Below the pieces are notes generated by a model. It was given only the letters and a program-made list of their open reading frames with translations. It ran no database searches and was not told the DNA's origin. The translations under genes were made by a program, and so were the position numbers. A DNA stretch of 64,000 bases from Rhodoferax potami (lineage in GTDB: Bacteria > Pseudomonadota > Gammaproteobacteria > Burkholderiales > Burkholderiaceae_C): NCBI RefSeq assembly GCF_032193805.1, contig NZ_JAVBIK010000001.1:2935001-2999000 (forward strand), in the 5' to 3' direction. Position 1 is the first letter of the stretch. The number at the start of each line of letters is the position of its first letter. Below are positions 35,466 through 43,948 of the stretch, piece by piece.

Positions 35466-37031
35466 ATGGGTCGCAGAAAGATCGAGATGCATGAATACAG
35501 AAACGTTTTAATCAGACTACGCGCCGGTGACGGCGATCGCGAGATCGCGCGTCTGGGCCTTATGGGCCGGGTCAAGGTGGCGAGCTTTCGCGAACACGCC
35601 CGCAGCTTGGGCTGGTTGGAGGCTGAGCTGCCGCTGCCCGAACCCGAAGTTATTGCCCTGAGTCTGTGCGCAGCGGCCAAGCGCCCATCCAGCACGGTCT
35701 CCAAAGCCCACCCATGGCGCGAACAAGTGGCGCGCTGGATGGCTGCCGGGGTTGAGGGCGTAGCCATTCATGCCGCGTTGGTGCGCGAGCACCAGTTCTG
35801 CGGCAGCTACTCCTCTGTCTATCGCATCATGCGTGACATTGCCAAGGCACAGCCGCGTACCGATCTCACTGTGAGACTGAGCTTCAAGCCCGGCGAAGCC
35901 GCTCAGGTTGACTTTGGCGCGGGGCCATTTTTGGTGCATCCGGATGGACAGCGTAGGCGCACCTGGGCCTTTGTTATGACCTTGTGTCACAGCCGCCATC
36001 AGTATGTGGAATTCGTCTGGGACCAAACGGTGGCCACATGGCTGGGCTGCCACCGCCGTGCCTTTGAGTGGTTTGGCGGTGTGCCCGAGCGCGTGATCAT
36101 CGACAACGCCAAGTGCGCCATCATCAAGGCTTGCCGATTTGACCCGCAGGTGCAGCGCTCCTATGCCGAGTGCGCTGAAGGTTATGAATTCAAGATTGAC
36201 CCGTGCCCGCCGCACGATCCGCAGAAGAAGGGTATCGTGGAGTCGGGCGTCAAATACGTCAAGCGTAACTTCCTGTCTACCCGCGAATTCCGTGATCTGG
36301 CGGACCTTAATGCACAGGCGCAGGCGTGGGTATTGCAGGAAGCCGGTGTGCGCATTCACGGCACCACCCGCCAGCAGCCCATGGATTTGTTTGCGCTGGA
36401 GCGGGCCTTGCTCAAGCCGCTTCCACCGCAGGCGCCGGACTTGGGCGTTTGGCAGTGCGTGACGCTGCACCGCGACTGCCACGTCAAGTTTGACTACAAG
36501 CTGTATTCCGCCCCCTTTGCGCTGGTGGGCAAAGAGCTGTGGCTACGTGCCACCGATAACTGCGTGACTTTGTTTGATGACTACCGATTGGTGGCAACCC
36601 ATGCGCGGGGACAGCGTCCCGGTGAACGCCTCACGACCAAAGACCACTTGCCACCCGAGGCACAACTCTTCTTTGCCCGTGACCGCGAGTGGCTGGGTAC
36701 CCAAGCGCTGCAAATCGGACCGTACTGTCAGCAGGTTATTGACTGGCTACTGAGTGACCGGATTCTGGAGCGATTGCGCGCAGCTCAGGGTGTGATTGGT
36801 CTGGCAAAGACCTACAGCGCCCAGCGTGTTGAGCTCGCCTGCCGACGTGCCATGGCCCACAACAGTCCGTATTACCGCACTGTCAAGACCATCCTGAGCA
36901 GTAATTCCGACCGGCTACCGATGCCTGATCACAGCATCGTGCCTACCTATGCAAAGGCCCGGTTTGTCCGCGACGCCGCAAGCCTCTTCACCCCCGATAC
37001 CCACAACCCGCAGCAGGATTTGCTGCATTAA
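35466..37031 (+). CDS. istA: IS21-family transposase IstA
   Basis: A 521-residue transposase with an N-terminal helix-turn-helix region and an RNase H-like core. The acidic triad is visible in QVDFGAGPFLV (Asp, about 142), VIIDNAKCAIIKA (Asp, about 211) and KKGIVESGVKYVKRNF (Glu, about 257). A C-terminal Mu-like beta barrel (HVKFDYKLYSAPFALVGKEL) follows. The start is ATG at 35466 after AGGAG. istB follows 21 bases after its stop. Confidence 0.95.
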   Translation: MGRRKIEMHEYRNVLIRLRAGDGDREIARLGLMGRVKVASFREHARSLGWLEAELPLPEPEVIALSLCAAAKRPSSTVSKAHPWREQVARWMAAGVEGVAIHAALVREHQFCGSYSSVYRIMRDIAKAQPRTDLTVRLSFKPGEAAQVDFGAGPFLVHPDGQRRRTWAFVMTLCHSRHQYVEFVWDQTVATWLGCHRRAFEWFGGVPERVIIDNAKCAIIKACRFDPQVQRSYAECAEGYEFKIDPCPPHDPQKKGIVESGVKYVKRNFLSTREFRDLADLNAQAQAWVLQEAGVRIHGTTRQQPMDLFALERALLKPLPPQAPDLGVWQCVTLHRDCHVKFDYKLYSAPFALVGKELWLRATDNCVTLFDDYRLVATHARGQRPGERLTTKDHLPPEAQLFFARDREWLGTQALQIGPYCQQVIDWLLSDRILERLRAAQGVIGLAKTYSAQRVELACRRAMAHNSPYYRTVKTILSSNSDRLPMPDHSIVPTYAKARFVRDAASLFTPDTHNPQQDLLH

Positions 37032-37052
37032 CTATCCAGGAGACCATCCCAA

Positions 37053-37844
37053 ATGACACCCATCCCCGAACTCGTTCCACATCTCAAGCAGTTGCGCTTG
37101 TCCGGTATTCTGGATTCGCTGGACGCCAGAAACCGCCAGGCGATTGAATCGAAGTTGGCCTATACGGAGTTCCTGGCCATCCTGATGGGCGATGAAGTGG
37201 CCCGCCGGGAGCAGAACAGTTTCAGTACCCGCCTGCGCCGGGCCCAGTTCCGCTCCACCAAAACGCTGGAGCAGTTTGACTTCGAGCGGCTACCCCAACT
37301 CAACCGCGCGCTGGTGCATGACCTGGCCACCGGGCGCTACGTGCGGGAGTGTTCTCCGGTATTGATTGTTGGCCCTAGTGGAACCGGCAAGAGTCATCTT
37401 GCGCAGGCCTTGGGCCATTGTGCGATCCGTCAGGGCGTGGATGTGCTGTTTACCAACTGCTCGGCACTCACGCAGTCACTGCACGCCGCGCGCGCCACCA
37501 ACGCCTACGAGCGCAAGCTGCAGACCTTGAGTCGCATTCCGGTACTCATCATTGATGACTTCGGACTCAAGCCTCTGCGTGCGCCGGCCGACGAAGACCT
37601 GCATGAACTCATTGCCGAGCGCTACGAGCGCACTGCCACCATCGTCACCAGCAATCTGGACTTTACTGAATGGGATCAGGCATTCCCAGTCAACCCGCTC
37701 TTGGCATCCGCAACCTTGGACCGCTTACGTCACAACGCATACTGCCTGGTGCTTGATGGCCAGTCGTATCGGGCGCCACGCCAGATGCCGACCACCATGC
37801 CGACAAAAACAAAGAATTCAACGCAACAAAAAGACGTCAAATAA
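37053..37844 (+). CDS. istB: IS21-family helper ATPase IstB
   Basis: A 263-residue DnaC-like AAA+ ATPase that chooses targets for IstA. Walker A GPSGTGKSHLAQALGH (about 108), Walker B VLIIDDFGLKPL (about 164), sensor region ATIVTSNLDFTEWDQAF. The start follows CAGGAGA. Confidence 0.95.
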   Translation: MTPIPELVPHLKQLRLSGILDSLDARNRQAIESKLAYTEFLAILMGDEVARREQNSFSTRLRRAQFRSTKTLEQFDFERLPQLNRALVHDLATGRYVRECSPVLIVGPSGTGKSHLAQALGHCAIRQGVDVLFTNCSALTQSLHAARATNAYERKLQTLSRIPVLIIDDFGLKPLRAPADEDLHELIAERYERTATIVTSNLDFTEWDQAFPVNPLLASATLDRLRHNAYCLVLDGQSYRAPRQMPTTMPTKTKNSTQQKDVK

Positions 37845-37939
37845 AGGCAAAATCCATACCCGAGTGATGTCCGTCAGACACCCTCCGGCTGGTCTCTATA
37901 TGCCGAAAATCACTGGCTCCTATATGCCGCAAAGTGACA

Positions 37940-38060
37940 CCAGGCGAATACGGGCTTGTTCTATGCTAAGCATGTCGGGACAGCCACCCCTCACGACGGT
38001 CATGAGCAGTCACCTACCCATGGAGCGTATCTTAAAGAGCAGAAAAGAAATTCACAAGCC
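37940..38060. other. remnant of the integrase to primase-helicase spacer
   Basis: About 120 bases to the right of the IS21-family element. Joined to 35178-35283 it would form the original spacer of about 225 bases between two leftward genes. No intact regulator gene (for example AlpA-like) is visible in the joined spacer. Confidence 0.45.
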
Positions 38061-39044
38061 TTACCCCAGCTTTTGGGCCAGTTCCGACGCAGTTGGCCTG
38101 TAGTACCGTTTCAAGACCATCAGGCTTTTGTGTCCACTTACCATAGCCAACTCGATCACGTTGGGCAACTTTTCCGCCATACGGGTGATGGCCGTGCGCC
38201 TCAGGTCATGGAATCGAACTCGGTCCAGACCCGCTCGGCGAACCCCTCTTTTGAACGCCGCATCCAGCGTAAAAAATTTCACGGGCAACACCACCCCACT
38301 AATGTGTCGGGGGATCCCAGCTAACACTTTTACTGCCACCGTTGAAAGCGGCACGGTCCGAGCATCGCCGTTCTTGGTATCGGGTAAGAAAGCTGTCCTG
38401 CCCTGCAAGTCAATGTGCTCCCATCTCAACGAGAGCAACTCACCCCGTCGCATCGCAGTTGCAAGCGCAAGCTGCACCGCTGGCTTGATCCAATGACTTC
38501 TGCGTCCAGTCGGCTCCAACGCTTGTAGCAATTTGGAGACCTCTTCATCGGTCAGCACCCGTGATCGTGCTTGTGGACTTTGTGGCTTACGCACCATCTG
38601 GACAGGGTTGGGCACGTTGATCCCCCATTCCCGTCGAGCGTGATTGATGATGGCAGACAGGTATGCCAGTTCCCGGATGACAGTTCCCGCGCTGACTTCC
38701 TTTAGTCGCTCATCCCGGTAAGTTGCAATTCGGGCTGCACTCAGGTTCGTCATGCTCCACCGTGCGATTGATTTGCGCATGATGGCTTTGAGTCGGATCG
38801 TGTCTTCCGCCGCCCCCTTCATTGAAGGAGTCACCTCAGTCAGATACCGGGCGATCAGATCGCCCAAGGTAGTCCGCTGGGCCTCGTTGACGTTGACGAA
38901 CTGCCCTTTGTCAATTTCGGACTCAAGCGACCGTGCCCATCTCTCGGCATCGGCCTTAGTTTCAAAAGTCTTGGTGATATCGGGGTAGCCTCGGCGTCGA
39001 ATGCGGCCCTGCCAACCATTTCCGTGTTGTCTGAACGATGCCAT
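38061..39044 (-). CDS. tyrosine-type site-specific integrase
   Basis: A 327-residue phage-type integrase. An N-terminal arm-binding stretch (GWQGRIRRRGYPDITKTFET) and a core-binding SAM-like domain (about 58-140) precede the catalytic domain. Catalytic residues are Arg 199 (ATAMRRGELLSLRW), His 279 and Arg 282 (HDLRRT), His 305 (SGHKS) and a Tyr at 314/315 (KRYYRPT). It is 75 bases from the moaC stop and reads away from it, the usual position of an integrase next to its attachment site. Confidence 0.95.
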   Translation of the reverse strand: MASFRQHGNGWQGRIRRRGYPDITKTFETKADAERWARSLESEIDKGQFVNVNEAQRTTLGDLIARYLTEVTPSMKGAAEDTIRLKAIMRKSIARWSMTNLSAARIATYRDERLKEVSAGTVIRELAYLSAIINHARREWGINVPNPVQMVRKPQSPQARSRVLTDEEVSKLLQALEPTGRRSHWIKPAVQLALATAMRRGELLSLRWEHIDLQGRTAFLPDTKNGDARTVPLSTVAVKVLAGIPRHISGVVLPVKFFTLDAAFKRGVRRAGLDRVRFHDLRRTAITRMAEKLPNVIELAMVSGHKSLMVLKRYYRPTASELAQKLG

Positions 39045-39056
39045 CTCTGCTCCTGG

Positions 39057-39076
39057 GTGGGACAGAAATGGGACAA
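39057..39076 (+). repeat. right arm-like repeat of the element
   Basis: GTGGGACAGAAATGGGACAA, just upstream of the integrase start; direct-orientation partner of 27145-27164 with two mismatches. Confidence 0.6.
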
Positions 39077-39118
39077 AGCCTCAATCTGAGTGCGGTTGCA
39101 TCGTTGATTTGTTAGCAC

Positions 39119-39631
39119 TTACTCTTGCGCCACCCAATGCCCGCTCTTGCCGCCTTTCTTCTCCAGCAGGCGCACATCTGAAATGGTCATGCCCCGGTCC
39201 ACGGCTTTGCACATGTCGTAAATGGTGAGCAGGGTGACTTGCACGGCGGTCAGCGCTTCCATTTCCACGCCGGTACCGCCGGTGGTTTCGGCAATCGCCA
39301 GGCACTGGATGGCGGGCAGGGTGGTAGCAGTGGCGTGCACCACTTCAAATTCGATAGCCACGCGGGTCAGCATGATGGGGTGGCACAGGGGGATCAGGTC
39401 GCTGGTTTTCTTGGCGGCCATGATGCCGGCCACACGCGCCACGCCCAGCACATCGCCTTTGGCGGCTTGCGCGTTCTGGATCAGGTCCAGGGTGTGCTGC
39501 TGCATCTGGATGCGCCCGCCCGCTACTGCCTTGCGGTGCGTGAGCGCTTTGCCGGCGATATTGACCATGTGGGCATCGCCCTTGGTGTCAAAGTGGGTCA
39601 GGGCGGAGCCTGCGTCTGCGGGGTTGCTCAT
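39119..39631 (-). CDS. moaC: cyclic pyranopterin monophosphate synthase MoaC
   Basis: Second step of molybdenum-cofactor synthesis, converting the MoaA product to cyclic pyranopterin monophosphate. A 170-residue protein with [40 protein letters not shown] with the conserved HP after it, [16 protein letters not shown] core and [20 protein letters not shown]. The start at 39631 gives [14 protein letters not shown]. The last 35 codons or so are probably supplied by the inserted element; the host's original 3' end is the fragment at 26949. Confidence 0.95.
   Translation of the reverse strand: MSNPADAGSALTHFDTKGDAHMVNIAGKALTHRKAVAGGRIQMQQHTLDLIQNAQAAKGDVLGVARVAGIMAAKKTSDLIPLCHPIMLTRVAIEFEVVHATATTLPAIQCLAIAETTGGTGVEMEALTAVQVTLLTIYDMCKAVDRGMTISDVRLLEKKGGKSGHWVAQE
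39210..39220 (+). other. right attachment-site core
   Basis: CACATGTCGTA, direct repeat of 27046-27056, inside moaC about 90 bases before its stop. Confidence 0.7.
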
Positions 39632-39700
39632 GGTGGTGTCCTCGTTCGCGATCAATCGTTCGGGTGGCGGGCAGCTGCCGGGTATTGCGCAAACCGTGCC

Positions 39701-40582
39701 TTACAGCCTGCGCAGCGCGCCTTCGATATGCGGCTCGCCGTGTGGCAGCACGTTCAGCACAAACCGTGTGCTGTCCGCCTCTTGCCGGGTATGTAAGGCC
39801 ACTTCGCCGGGAATCAACAGGGGGCGCTTGAAGCGCAGGTCGATATGCAGCGGTGCGCAGGCCGGCAGGTCGCGGCAGAGCAGGTCCACACAGCGGGCTG
39901 CGCTGAACATGCCGTGCCCGATCGCCCGCGGGTAGCCGAAGAGGCGCGCAGTGATGGCACTCACGTGGATGGGGTTCCAGTCGCCCGAAGGGCCTGCAAA
40001 GCGGCGCCCGGCATTGCCCGCCACCGCCCAGCGGGCTACTGGGGCGCCCCAGTCGGGCTGCGCGTCGGGTGGCGCGCGTTTGCCACTGCGGGGCAAGGGG
40101 GCCATGAAGGTGCTGGTCTCGGTCCAGACGGTTTCACTACCCGTGTGCAGGCGGGTGTGCAGGGTGAAGGTCTGGCCGCGTTCAGTCGCCTCCATGCCGT
40201 GCAGCTGGCAGTCCATGTCCAGGGTCTCGAAGTCGCCGATGGGACGCAGGCACTGCATGCTGTTGGCCAGATGCACCAGGCCCAGCAGGCGCAGGGGAAA
40301 CTGCGGGTGGCTCATGATCGCCATGTGCAAGGGCATGGCCATGGCGTGCAGGTACAGCGGGGGCAGAAAGCCGGCGTTTGTGAGGCCGCAGACCTCGCGG
40401 TACTGTCTGAGGCGTTTGGCGTCGGCCCGGGCACCATGCCAAGTGGCCTGGATGGCAATGCCGTGCTGTTCCGGCGCAGCCTGTGCAGGGCGGGCTGCCA
40501 ACAGGCTGCGGAACAAGGCCCCGGCATTGCGGGGCCGGGAAGAAAACGCCAGAGAAATGGGGGGCGACACAGTCAGAGGCAT
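39701..40582 (-). CDS. MaoC/hotdog-fold dehydratase-like protein
   Basis: A 293-residue double-hotdog protein. The C-terminal half carries the hydratase-2 motif, FAGPSGDWNPIHVSAITARL with the catalytic Asp and His, then GYPRAIGHGMFSAARCVDLL. This indicates an enoyl-CoA hydratase or 3-hydroxyacyl dehydratase-type enzyme. The N-terminal half is a degenerate hotdog domain. The start at 40582 (MPLTVSPPISLAFSS) is chosen; an upstream ATG adds 26 low-quality residues overlapping a GC-rich repeat. Substrate unknown. Confidence 0.82.
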   Translation of the reverse strand: MPLTVSPPISLAFSSRPRNAGALFRSLLAARPAQAAPEQHGIAIQATWHGARADAKRLRQYREVCGLTNAGFLPPLYLHAMAMPLHMAIMSHPQFPLRLLGLVHLANSMQCLRPIGDFETLDMDCQLHGMEATERGQTFTLHTRLHTGSETVWTETSTFMAPLPRSGKRAPPDAQPDWGAPVARWAVAGNAGRRFAGPSGDWNPIHVSAITARLFGYPRAIGHGMFSAARCVDLLCRDLPACAPLHIDLRFKRPLLIPGEVALHTRQEADSTRFVLNVLPHGEPHIEGALRRL

Positions 40583-40662
40583 GGTGCCGCCATTGTGCAT
40601 GGCGGCACCCGCCTCAGCCCTCTGACGAGGGACAATTTTGCGCAGGGCCGACCCAAGCAAAA

Positions 40663-40713
40663 TGCGCCCCCGTGGGGGGGCAGCGACCCGCGCAGCGGCG
40701 GAGCGTGGGGGCC
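40663..40713. terminator. GC-rich hairpin repeat downstream of the phytase-like gene
   Basis: On the minus strand GGCCCCCACGCTCCG leads to a loop and then GCCCCCCCACGGGGGCGC and ATTTT. It lies 5-55 bases beyond the stop at 40718 and probably ends that transcript. I recall similar GC-rich hairpins between genes in Comamonadaceae, but copy number cannot be judged here. Confidence 0.55.
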
Positions 40714-40717
40714 TTGT

Positions 40718-42103
40718 TTACTTTGCGTCAATGAGCGCTTGGATGTTGAGCAGGGTCAGCTCGTTGTCATCCGGCTTGCCCAGTGTGCGGCCGCTGGAGT
40801 AGGGGAAATTGTTGTCGTTCACCACCACGATGTGCTTGGCGTCCACCACGGTCAGGCCTTCAGGTCCGAGGTGGGGTAGCACAAAGGTTTCTTCGTTCGG
40901 CCCAAGCTTGGCCAGGCGCTGAGGGTTGGCGATTTTGGTGAGGTCAATGAAGGCCACCTTCTTCACAAAGCCATCTGCGTCCGCTTGGGCGAAGTCGATC
41001 TTGTAGACGCGCTTGAACTTGGCCGGGCGGGTGAAGCAGTCGGTGCGCGGCTCGTCCCTGCACACGTTGCCGGAGCCTTCGGTCATGTCATCACGCTCAA
41101 TAACAAGGCCGGTGGTAGCGCTCAGCATCTGGAAGTCGGCAGCCACATGGCCCGCTTCTTCAAACGCGTATTTCCACTGGCGGGTGCTGTAGGTTTTGCT
41201 GGCGGCATCCAGTTCCAGAATGCGGGTGTAGGGCTTGCCGTTGCGGCTTTCCTGGGCCTTGGTGGCAGCGTCCCACAAGGGCCACTCCAACATGGGGTAC
41301 AGGGTTTTGCCGTCCAGGGACTTGGCCATGGGCTCAAAGCCACCGCTGCGGCGGGCTTCAAACGTAGCATCGCCCGGGTAGTTGGGCAGGCGGCCATTCA
41401 TGTAGTGGTCGGGGCTGCGGTAGGCCTTTCCGCCCACCACGGTATCCACCACGCCCAGCACCTTGCCTTGTGGGGTGACGCGCAGCACATAGGGGCCGAA
41501 TTCGTCGCCGATCCACCATTCATCGCCCACGACTTGGATGGACTCGGGGTCGAAATCGATGCCGGTCAAAAAGCGCTCAGCGGTGGCTTCGTTCTGGATG
41601 GCGAAGGGCACTTTACGGTCGGGGTCGTGCAAAAAGGTGGTTTTGAGGCGGGTGACTTCGCCCTTGGCCCAATCTGCCTTGACGTTGTGCACCATCAGCA
41701 GTGCGTCCTGCGAGTTGAGTTTGCTGCCGAAGCCGTTGTCGGTGAGGGCCAGAAACTCGGTATTGCCCAAAGAGACGATGCCCGAGAAGCCTTGCACTGA
41801 TTGGCCCTTGATAGGCAGGGTACCGCCGGATTTGCGGGGGTACTTGGCATCACCCACGAAAGTAACGCCTTCGATGCTGTTCAGCACTTCGGTGCGCTGG
41901 CGGTTGGCGGCGTTGAACTTGCCAGCGGTCTCAAAGAAGGAGCCTGCAGCTTTGGGGGCTTCCACGGTGGTGAAGGTAGACAAGGCCGCGTGGCCGGCCA
42001 ACACGGCGGTCACTTCAGTTTGCGCAGATGCGCTCATGGCAGTCGCTGCCATGGCGAGTGCAGCAGCGAGACGGGTGGGGGAAAAAGCGATCATGGTGGT
42101 CAA
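40718..42103 (-). CDS. phytase-like esterase, secreted
   Basis: A 461-residue protein with a signal peptide (RLAAALAMAATAMSASAQ, cleavage about 28) and a beta-propeller of the esterase-like/phytase-like family: GFSGIVSLGNTEFLALTDNG, DFDPESIQVVGDEWWIGDEF, GPYVLRVTPQGKVLGVVDTV, EETFVLPHLGPEGLTVVDAK and VVNDNNFPYSSGRTLGKPDD. Location is probably periplasmic or extracellular. The exact substrate is not deducible; the family name rests on fold, not proven phytase activity. Confidence 0.85.
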   Translation of the reverse strand: MTTMIAFSPTRLAAALAMAATAMSASAQTEVTAVLAGHAALSTFTTVEAPKAAGSFFETAGKFNAANRQRTEVLNSIEGVTFVGDAKYPRKSGGTLPIKGQSVQGFSGIVSLGNTEFLALTDNGFGSKLNSQDALLMVHNVKADWAKGEVTRLKTTFLHDPDRKVPFAIQNEATAERFLTGIDFDPESIQVVGDEWWIGDEFGPYVLRVTPQGKVLGVVDTVVGGKAYRSPDHYMNGRLPNYPGDATFEARRSGGFEPMAKSLDGKTLYPMLEWPLWDAATKAQESRNGKPYTRILELDAASKTYSTRQWKYAFEEAGHVAADFQMLSATTGLVIERDDMTEGSGNVCRDEPRTDCFTRPAKFKRVYKIDFAQADADGFVKKVAFIDLTKIANPQRLAKLGPNEETFVLPHLGPEGLTVVDAKHIVVVNDNNFPYSSGRTLGKPDDNELTLLNIQALIDAK

Positions 42104-42247
42104 GACTCCCTGTTGAAGAAGGCGCCGAGACTAAGCCGCTCATATGAAGAAGCTGTGACGCTTCGGCAGGGCTTGCCACCCGTGCCCAGTGGGTAACCGG
42201 CCTTCGCGATAAACTGGCCGGCCCGCCTCGCGCAGCCCTGAATAGCC

Positions 42248-43021
42248 ATGTTGTTTTTGATTTCTCCTGCCAAGTCCCTGGACTACGACACCCCCCTGAA
42301 TGGCCAGCCACACACTGCGCCGATGTTCGTGAAGCAGTCGGCGGAGCTCATTGGCCTGCTGCGCGCGTACTCGCCGCAACAAATTGCCGAACTGATGGAT
42401 CTGAGTGACAAACTCTCCACCCTCAACGTAGCGCGCTATGAAGCCTGGTCCCCTAAAGCCACCCAGAAGAACGCCCGCCAAGCCGTGCTGGCATTCAACG
42501 GCGATGTGTATGACGGGCTGGACGCCAAGACTTTGGGCACCGAAGACCTGGCCTGGGCGCAAGACCATTTGTGTATCTTGAGTGGCCTCTACGGCGTGTT
42601 GCGCCCGCTGGACCTGATGCAGCCTTACCGGCTCGAGATGGGCACTGGCCTCAAGGGTCCGCACGGCAACAACCTCTACCACTACTGGGGAAGCCAGCTC
42701 TCGGATTACCTGAACACCCGCCTGAAAGCCGACACCACCCCGGTGGTGGTGAACTTGGCGTCGAACGAGTACTTCAAGTCGGTGGACCTCAAAGCCCTGA
42801 AGGGCCGGGTGGTGGAGTGCGTGTTCCAGGAATACAAAGACGGCAAATACAAAATCATCAGCTTCTTTGCCAAAAAAGCGCGAGGCCTGATGGCCCGCTA
42901 TGCCATCGAGAACCGCCTGAGCACGCCTGAACAGCTCAAAGGGTTTGATCTGGAGGGCTATGCATTTGCCGCCGAAGAGTCCACGCAGGAGCGGTTGGTT
43001 TTCAGAAGGAAACAGGGCTGA
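42248..43021 (+). CDS. yaaA: peroxide-stress protein YaaA
   Basis: A 257-residue YaaA/DUF328 protein: MLFLISPAKSLDYDTPLNGQ, KATQKNARQAVLAFNGDVYD, LSGLYGVLRPLDLMQPYRLE, VVNLASNEYFKSVDLKALKG and KIISFFAKKARGLMARYAIE. In E. coli the protein limits Fenton damage by lowering free iron. Full length is present. Confidence 0.95.
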   Translation: MLFLISPAKSLDYDTPLNGQPHTAPMFVKQSAELIGLLRAYSPQQIAELMDLSDKLSTLNVARYEAWSPKATQKNARQAVLAFNGDVYDGLDAKTLGTEDLAWAQDHLCILSGLYGVLRPLDLMQPYRLEMGTGLKGPHGNNLYHYWGSQLSDYLNTRLKADTTPVVVNLASNEYFKSVDLKALKGRVVECVFQEYKDGKYKIISFFAKKARGLMARYAIENRLSTPEQLKGFDLEGYAFAAEESTQERLVFRRKQG

Positions 43022-43048
43022 GCGCCCGTTAATATTGCGCGAGGAGCT

Positions 43049-43948
43049 ATGAAAATAAGAGCAAACGGTATCAATATCGAAGTCGAAGACAGCGCCCAGC
43101 GCGACCCCGCTTTTGCCGGCAAACCGGCGGTGCTGCTCATCATGGGGCTGGGTCTGCAGTTGATTGCATGGCCCGCCGATCTGGTGCAGGGTTTGGAGGC
43201 CGCAGGCTACCGCGTGATCCGCTTCGACAATCGCGACGTAGGGCTGAGCAGCCGCATCGAAGAGGCGGGCAAGCCCAATATTTTTTGGGCCAGCTTGCAA
43301 CACAAGTTCGGCTTTACCCCTGCGGCGCCCTACAGCTTGAGCGATATGGCGGCGGATGCGCTGGGTGTCCTCGATGCCTTGGGCGTACAAAAGGCCCATG
43401 TCGTGGGCATGAGCATGGGCGGAATGATTGCCCAACGCGTGACCCTTGCAGCGCCCGAACGCGTATTGAGCCTTACCAGCATCATGAGCAGCAGCAGTGC
43501 AAAAGGCCTGCCCGGCCCGGCACCTGAGGTCTTGCGCGCCATGCTGCGCCGCCCTTCGGGCACCAGCAAAGCCGAAATGGTGGAGCACTCTTTGCGCCTG
43601 TTTCAGGCGATCGGCAGCCCCGCTTTCCCCACGCCGGAAGACGATTTGCGGGCGCGGATTGCCCGGGGCGTGGACCGCGCCATGTACCCGGTGGGCACCT
43701 TGCGGCAAATGCTGGCCGTGGTGGCCGATGGTGCGCGCACTGCGCTATTGCCCCGGATCACGGCGCCCACCCTGGTTATCCACGGCACCGCCGACCCGCT
43801 GATACCTTTTGCCTGCGGTGAAGACACAGCCCGTCGCATCCCGGGCGCGACCCTCTTGCCCATTGAAGGCATGGGCCATGACCTGCCCACCGAGCCTGTG
43901 CGCCGCATTCTGGCCGCGCTGCTGGCCCACTTTGACCGGAAACATTGA
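43049..43948 (+). CDS. alpha/beta hydrolase
   Basis: A 299-residue hydrolase with the nucleophile elbow VVGMSMGGMIAQRV (Ser about 122), oxyanion region VLLIMGLGLQLIAWPADLVQ, the acid in VIHGTADPLIPFACGED and the catalytic His in EGMGHDLPTEPV. The stop (TGA 43946-43948) is immediately followed by the queF ATG. Substrate unknown; GMSMGGM relatives include esterases and epoxide-hydrolase-like enzymes. Confidence 0.88.
   Translation: MKIRANGINIEVEDSAQRDPAFAGKPAVLLIMGLGLQLIAWPADLVQGLEAAGYRVIRFDNRDVGLSSRIEEAGKPNIFWASLQHKFGFTPAAPYSLSDMAADALGVLDALGVQKAHVVGMSMGGMIAQRVTLAAPERVLSLTSIMSSSSAKGLPGPAPEVLRAMLRRPSGTSKAEMVEHSLRLFQAIGSPAFPTPEDDLRARIARGVDRAMYPVGTLRQMLAVVADGARTALLPRITAPTLVIHGTADPLIPFACGEDTARRIPGATLLPIEGMGHDLPTEPVRRILAALLAHFDRKH

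Larger units (their letters stand above)
35289..37939 (+). mobile_element. IS21-family insertion sequence, complete (2651 bp)
   Basis: The ends are TGTCAC...GTGACA with related terminal repeats. A 5-bp duplication CCAGG flanks it (35284-35288 and 37940-37944). istA and istB are intact and on the plus strand. It is inserted between the integrase and primase-helicase genes, about 110 bases upstream of the latter's start. Confidence 0.93.
27046..39220. mobile_element. integrative element in the 3' end of moaC (about 12.2 kb)
   Basis: The boundaries are the direct repeat CACATGTCGTA at 27046-27056 and 39210-39220, both inside moaC sequence. Contents from the integrase end: tyrosine integrase, IS21-family insertion, primase-helicase split by an IS66-family insertion, HGGxSTG protein, then in the opposite orientation DUF262-HNH and an EcoRI-type methylase. 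Without the two insertion sequences and their target duplications it would be about 7 kb, similar in plan to P4-like satellites (integrase, primase-helicase, variable cargo). No capsid, portal or conjugation genes are present. The left third is visibly richer in A and T than the host. Confidence 0.85.

Noticed and set aside
42140..43708. A 522-codon minus-strand frame opposite yaaA and the hydrolase
   Set aside because: It crosses two well-supported plus-strand genes and has no family resemblance.
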